From Cryptomeria japonica (lineage: Eukaryota; Streptophyta; Pinopsida; Cupressales; Cupressaceae): a stretch of DNA of 64,000 nucleotides. Positions within the stretch are counted from its first letter, which is position 1. Each line of letters starts with the position of its first letter. This document shows, piece by piece, positions 58,909-64,000 of this stretch. The notes under the pieces are model-generated. The model did not search any database. It saw only the letters and a list, made by a program, of their open reading frames with translations, and had not been told where the DNA came from. Both the position numbers and the translations under genes were made by a program. The DNA lies in contig NC_081414.1 in assembly GCF_030272615.1 (NCBI RefSeq), forward strand, positions 817,728,396-817,792,395, in the 5' to 3' direction.

Positions 58909-60311
58909 TGTTGGCATATGATGAAGCGGTGACAATTTATGTTGTCATTGATGTCAATAAGTGAGTAGGTATGTGGTACCCAAGCAGGTGAATAGGTATG
59001 AACCAATATGAAGACTAGAAGCGGCTATATTCAACTGGGATGGAGTGAACCGGTATTGAGGTTCACAGTTTGACTATTAGTTGGTAGTCTTAGTTCAGCT
59101 CTAGGGTTTCCGGTTTGGCTTGTGCAGTGCAACTGATGATGTTTTGTGATGACTTAGTTAAGAAAAAGGATAAGGATCAGGATGCCACATCAGCTATGTG
59201 CACTTGAAGGATTTCTTCGAGGATCTTGCACATGAAGATCGAATGCATTGAATATCTACCTCGAGAATGTGCATTTTTCTTAGAGGTATGAGAAAAGAGC
59301 GTGATGGGTTACTATTTTCCAATTGCGATGAAGATTGGACGATGTAGAATGACTTGAGATCTTTCTCATATTGTTATATTCAATGCAAAGTATTTTAACA
59401 GTCAAGATTGGACTGCTTGTAATTGTAAACCTAAAATGCTTAGGGTTTAGGGTTTATGCTACCGACCTAATTGTTGTTATCTATAATGTCGATGATGTTT
59501 GTTATTGTTTGTGTCTACATGTAGAGATACATGCCAAACCAGGGTGTGGAATCTGCAGAGTGTGATTGCAAAGGAATAGAATTGAAAAGGATCTACCTTA
59601 GCAAGTAGTGTTGTTATCAGATCAAAGCTTTACCTATTGACTTCTAACCATCTCAACAAAAGGAAAATCCCTTGACTAGGTAGCTTTAACAGGCTTGCTG
59701 AAAATCCTCTAACTAGGTGACTCAAGCTCATTGAGTTCTTTAAATCCTCTTGCAAGGTAACCTTTAACAGGGTTTATAGCCATCCCTTAACTGGGTGATC
59801 CCTAACAGGATCGGTTCCTAACAGAACCTTATTGTAAAGTCTTTAACCAGACTAGGCTCCTAATAGAGCGGACTTCAAAAAAGTTCAAAAACAAGGTTGT
59901 GGGTATTCATCCCCACCGTGGTTTTTCCCATTTGGGTTTCCATGTGAAAAATCTGTGTGTCATGGGCTATGTATTTTTCATGTGATGATTGAGTAGTTTT
60001 TGTTCAGTTGTATATGCATTTAGAGCTAATGGTTGTGATATTACTAATGCAACTCATGCATGTTAAAACTGGTAAAATAGCTATCTAGATTTGAAAAGTG
60101 TTGTATGCTATTCGATGTACTTTTGATTTACCGGTTTAGTTGTTTGAAGCATTTTTGTTTAACCGGTATTGGTATGGTTAAGTACAGTGGTATAGATAAC
60201 TGATTATCTATGTTCAGAGAGTGTCAAAATATTAAAGCAAGTTTTTGTCTGTACTGATTCACCCCCCCCTCAGTACCGGTTAGAGTATTTGCTATTCATC
60301 ATTATTCATCA
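58909..60311 (+). repeat. 3' LTR of C1 (1,403 bp)
   Basis: Aligns along its length with 46449-47873 with visibly more drift than the N2 LTR pair. It ends attattcatca followed by TSD TATTT. Confidence 0.92.
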
Positions 60312-60892
60312 TATTTTAATTGTCAAATTGTGCCCTAGACTTGGTCCCATAACTAATTAATGACAAATGTCAATACAATTTATCTTTCTTTTCTCTTTTT
60401 GTTTTATCTGATTTTTGAAATATTGAGATCATCTTTTAAGTTAATAAAACTCGAAAGTGATCTAATCTTAAATTACATGCATTTCAAATAAATTTTTAAT
60501 AAAATTTCAGATTACTTCTTATTTTAATATTATTTATAAAAATAGAAATAAAATTTATAGAATTAATTTATGATAAGTAATGATTTATCATTCCTACTTG
60601 CTATTACGTAGTTAGAATATGTTTAATGCTTTTGCTCAACTTTACAAGCACACAAATATTTATATTGTCAATGCGAAGAGTGGAATTTGAATGCTTTGCA
60701 TGGTATTTAGTGTTCAATGAACGTGTTTGAATTTTTAGCCATTTGTTTTTATAGAAATGTAATTATGCTAAGTGTGTTTTTACAGCCATATAATGACAAA
60801 AAGCATATATTGTGAATTGTGTGGTAAGAATCCATCAGAGATAAGAAATGCTCTTCTCTCCAATTCAACTAAGCCAATTCTGATGGTAACGG
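60312..60892. repeat. Tandem promoter array, unit A, right part
   Basis: Continues from 46448 after removal of C1. It contains caactttacaagcacac followed by aaatatttatattg (TATAAATA-type box on the minus strand, near 60652-60663) and atgctttgcatggtatttag, matching the terpene synthase promoter at 39822-39911. Confidence 0.9.
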
Positions 60893-61998
60893 TATTTGAT
60901 TGATACATAAAATTAATAGATATTTATCTTCCATTATATTGGAATTAGTTGTTGTATCTAGACCACACACTCACAACAATATTAATCAGTCAATTTTTAT
61001 TAGGAATTGTTACTTTTTTATTATGAAATATGTTATCAATTCTAACCTACTTTTATTGAATTTTTTATTTATACATTAAAGATTTGAAAGGGAAACCAAG
61101 TAAAAAATCTGACTAATCAATTGTCTATGATACTTTTGCTATAACTTACCAAAAATTTAAAGTAATATTTTAATTGTCTAATTGTGCCATAAAATGGGTC
61201 TCATTATTAATTAATGACAAATGTCAATACAATTTATCTTTCTTACCAACTATGACCCGCTTTAATTGAATCTTTCACTTATCCATTCAAGATATGAAAG
61301 GAAAACCAAGTAAAAAAATTGACAAATCAATTGTCCATAAAAATTTTGTTATAACTTACCAAAAGTTGAAAGCAATATTTTAATTGTCAAATTGTGCCAT
61401 AGACGTGGTCCCATAATTAATTAATGACAAATGTCTATACAATTTATCTTTCTTTTCTCTATTTGTTTTATCTCATTTTTGAACTATTGAGATCATCTTT
61501 CAAGTTAATAAAACTTGAAAGTGATCTAATCTTAAATTACATGCATTTCAAATAAATTTTTAATTTTCATTAATTATTTTTTAATAAAATTTCAGATTAT
61601 TTTTTATTTTATTATTATTTATAAAAAATAGAAATAAAAGTTTATAAGAATTAATTTATGGTAAGTAATAATTTATATATAATAAATGATTTATCCCTCC
61701 CACTTGCTATTATGTAGTTAGAATATGTTTAATGCTTGTGCTCAACTTTACAAGCACACTAATATTTATATTGCCAATGTGAAGAGTGGAATTTGAATGC
61801 TTTGCATGGTATTTAGTGTTCAATGAATGTATTTGAATTTTTAGTCATTTATTTTTCTAAAAGTGTAATTATTCTAAGTGTGTTTTTACGGCCATATAAT
61901 GACAAAAAGCATATATTGTGAATTGTGTGGTGAGAATCCACCGGAGATATGAAATGCTCTTCTTTCCAATTCAACTAAGCCAATTATGATGGTAACAC
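60893..61998. repeat. Tandem promoter array, unit B (1,106 bp, complete)
   Basis: Complete unit from tatttgattgata to gatggtaaca. It contains two subrepeats of about 205 bp with aaaccaagtaaaaaa and the phrase ataacttaccaaaa, the AT-rich middle, and at its right end the promoter-like block with tatttatattgcc (near 61760) and tgctttgcatggtattt. Confidence 0.92.
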
Positions 61999-62805
61999 TA
62001 TTTATCTTCCATCGTATTGGAATTAGTCATTGTATAAGGACCACACATACTGATAGCAATATTAATTAGTCAATTTTTATTGGGAATTGTTACTTTTTGA
62101 TAATGAAATATGTTATCAATTCTAATCTATTTCTATTGAATCTTTTATTTATGCATTCAAGATTTGAAATAAAAACCAAATAAAAAATATGACAAATCAA
62201 TTGTATATGATACTTTTGCTATAACTTATCAAAAGTTGAAAGCAATATATTAATTGTCTAATTGTGCCATAAAATGGGTCCCATGATTAATTAATGACAA
62301 ATGTCAATACAATTTATCTTTCTTATCAACTTTGACCTGCTTCTATTGAATCTCTTACTTATGCATTCAAGATGTGAAAGGAAAACCAAGTAAAAAGTCT
62401 AACAAATCAGTTGTCTCTGATAATTTTGCTATAACTTACTAAAAGTTGAAAGCGATATTTTAATTGTCAAGTTGTGCCATAGACTTGGTCCCATAGTTAA
62501 TTAATGACAAATATCAATACAATTTATCTTTCTTTTCTCTTTTTGTTTTATCTATATTTTGAAGTATTGAGATCATCTTTTAAGTTAATAAAATTGAAAT
62601 TGATATAATCTTAAATTACATATATTTCAAAAAAAAATAAAAATTCATTAATTAATTTTTAATAAAATTTCAGATTATTTCTTATTTTAGTATTATTTAT
62701 AAAAAATAGAAATAAAAGTTTATAAGAATTAATTTATTGTAATTAATAATTTTTATATAATAAGTGATTTGTCACTCCTACTTTTTATATAATAAGTGAT
62801 TTACC
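61999..62805. repeat. Tandem promoter array, unit C, truncated
   Basis: Aligns with unit B from tatttatcttcc onward but lacks about 20-30 bp at its start and stops before the promoter-like end. It finishes in a local duplication (tttttatataataagtgattt twice, 62751-62803). Beyond 62805 the sequence is unrelated. Confidence 0.88.
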
Positions 62806-62908
62806 ACAATGCAAAAAACAACACTACAACAACATTAATAGAAACTAACAACAAAAAGAGACCAAGTCTTAGAAAATAAAAAATAGTAGTAGAAAACACC
62901 AAAACAAA
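62806..62908 (-). other. A-rich segment 3' of the unidentified ORF
   Basis: About 100 bp, A- and AAC-rich on the plus strand, directly beyond the stop of the ORF at 62909-64000. It may be that gene's 3' untranslated region. No polyadenylation signal could be fixed. Confidence 0.4.
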
Positions 62909-64000
62909 CTATAGGGGTGCCTTTCGCACCTCAGTGGCATCAATGGCACTGTTCCATTCATTAGACGGGAACTTATACATCTCCTTAGCCTCCTTCTTAT
63001 CCTCCTCTGTGTCTGCAGTGCATTCCCTCAGCAGAGAGAGGGTGAGCGTCGAGCTATGTAAAACCTACAGATGAAATTTGTTAAGGCCCACAATTTGGGA
63101 ATCCCAGGCCTCCATCTTGCTCTTGAGCCGATTGACATCATCCATGATAGCCTACAATTCAAGCACAGGGCCTAGGTTCTCAATCCTCTGTGTGATGTCC
63201 AACATGTCCGTGCGCAACTTTTATATTTGCTCCATAGTAGGGATACCCTAGGGGTTCACAATAGCCATGTCATCCATAGTCTTATCCATCACCTTGGTCA
63301 CATCTTTAGTAGGGGAATAGTCGATATCATTGCCCAAGCCCATTAGGGGAAGAGAGTTCATCACCTGTTCCGCCATCTTTAAATCTGAGTCCAAGTTACC
63401 AAAGTCTGAGGATTTGGTATCAGAATTTTCCTCACCCATGACACCCATAGTGCCCATGTTCATATGGGCCCTATCCTTAACATCAACAGAGTCTTGGGCT
63501 TGCATCTCAGAATTGCCTGTGCCAGCGACACCAACAGTGTTTAAAACCATGGGGTTCCTAGTCATATCCACATCCACAACATCCTCACTAGGGGCCCCCA
63601 TAGTGGTATTAGGGTCCTCTCCCTCCTTGTCCATAATGGGGTCCTCCTCCGAGTCAATATTTTCAATCACAGGGGTCTTCTTTTTGCACAAGCTTTTGGA
63701 AGCCAATCTGGAGGATCTCCTTTTAACCTTAGAGTCAGGGGAAGGATTGTCATTCTTAGCATCCTCAAAGGATGAATTGTCATCAAAGACAATGTGTTTG
63801 CATTTAACAGGGGTTTTGCCTTTGCCCTTGGATAGGGAGTGGGAGACAATGGGAAAGGTGAACAGAGTCAAGCTGGGCGAGACCGTAGATAAAGAAACAA
63901 CAAAGGCATAAGCAGGCAGAGACATGGAGAAATTGGCTATAGCAAAGCCTTCATGAGGATACTGGAAAAATCTAGGGAAGGCCATACACAGGGCAACAAG
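62909..64000 (-). pseudogene. Unidentified acidic ORF, 5' end beyond the window, two or more TAG breaks
   Basis: Minus-strand frame is open from the window edge to 63248 (245 codons from the first internal Met at 63985, and open further upstream). After TAG it continues through MEQI, TAG, KLRTDMLDITQRIENLGPVL and further TAGs to a final ...RKAPL TAG at 62909-62911. Composition is acidic and polar, with KVKRRSSRLASKSLCKKK as a basic patch and a C-terminal coiled-coil-like segment (IMDDVNRLKSKMEAWDSQIV). No family is recognised. It could be a LINE or other retroelement ORF1, or a broken host gene. GC content is higher than in the adjacent array. Confidence 0.6.

Larger units (their letters stand above)
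46449..60311 (+). mobile_element. Ty1/Copia retrotransposon C1, nested host of N2
   Basis: 13,863 bp with N2 (7,289 bp without it and its TSD copy). LTRs are 46449-47873 and 58909-60311. The target duplication is TATTT on the right (60312-60316) and TATCT on the left (46444-46448), one mismatch. Order is LTR, PBS, gag, protease, integrase, RT, RNase H, PPT, LTR, so integrase precedes RT as in Copia. N2 sits inside RT, just before GTKWVFKNK. Many in-frame stops, mostly TAG, make it non-functional. It inserted into unit A of the promoter array. Confidence 0.93.

Noticed and set aside
63330-63911. 193-codon plus-strand ORF at the right end
   Set aside because: Antisense shadow of the acidic minus-strand frame, which has the more protein-like composition and continues further.

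Overview
The window is plant nuclear DNA, most likely from a conifer or another gymnosperm. The only host gene recognised is a broken terpene synthase whose exons carry conifer TPS-d signatures such as LGIDRYFQAEIKEALDYVY and EKVMEEAK. Nearly everything else is transposable elements, nested inside that locus or beside it. No tRNA, rRNA, CRISPR array or prokaryotic feature was seen, and no intact host gene.

Layout, left to right. (1) 1-1216 is a diverged LTR remnant. (2) 2271-14281 is a complete 12-kb non-autonomous LTR element (LARD type) with two 4.1-kb LTRs, a 3.7-kb internal region without protein domains, and a 5-bp target duplication (CTAAT). (3) 15592-39821 is the terpene synthase pseudogene on the minus strand. 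Its last coding exon is split by a Ty3/Gypsy element (G1, 15754-35623, TSD AGAAA), and G1 is itself split in its integrase by a 6.6-kb non-autonomous element (N1, 18975-25588, TSD GATAC). A tRNA-type SINE candidate lies in intron 7. (4) 39822-39911, 45961-46448 and 60312-62805 are pieces of a roughly 1.1-kb tandem array made of the terpene synthase promoter and upstream region. This array is interrupted by an L1-type LINE with RNase H (39912-45960) and by a Ty1/Copia element (C1, 46449-60311). C1 is split in its reverse transcriptase by a second member of the N family (N2, 50626-57194, TSD ATAGG). (5) 62806-64000 holds the 3' part of an unidentified acidic ORF that runs off the window.

The most notable system is the N family (N1 and N2). 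It is a retrotransposon with no reverse transcriptase, integrase or protease. It keeps Copia-type termini, primer-binding site and polypurine tract, and encodes a Gag-like coiled-coil plus CCHC protein (ORF-A). It also carries a second long ORF of about 1,000 codons (ORF-B) that I cannot assign and that has a TATA-like box at the same distance upstream in both copies. Its ends match those of C1 closely enough that a C1-type Copia could supply its enzymes in trans. Almost all coding regions are decayed, often by TAG codons where the family expects Gln or Trp, as expected from deamination of methylated cytosine.
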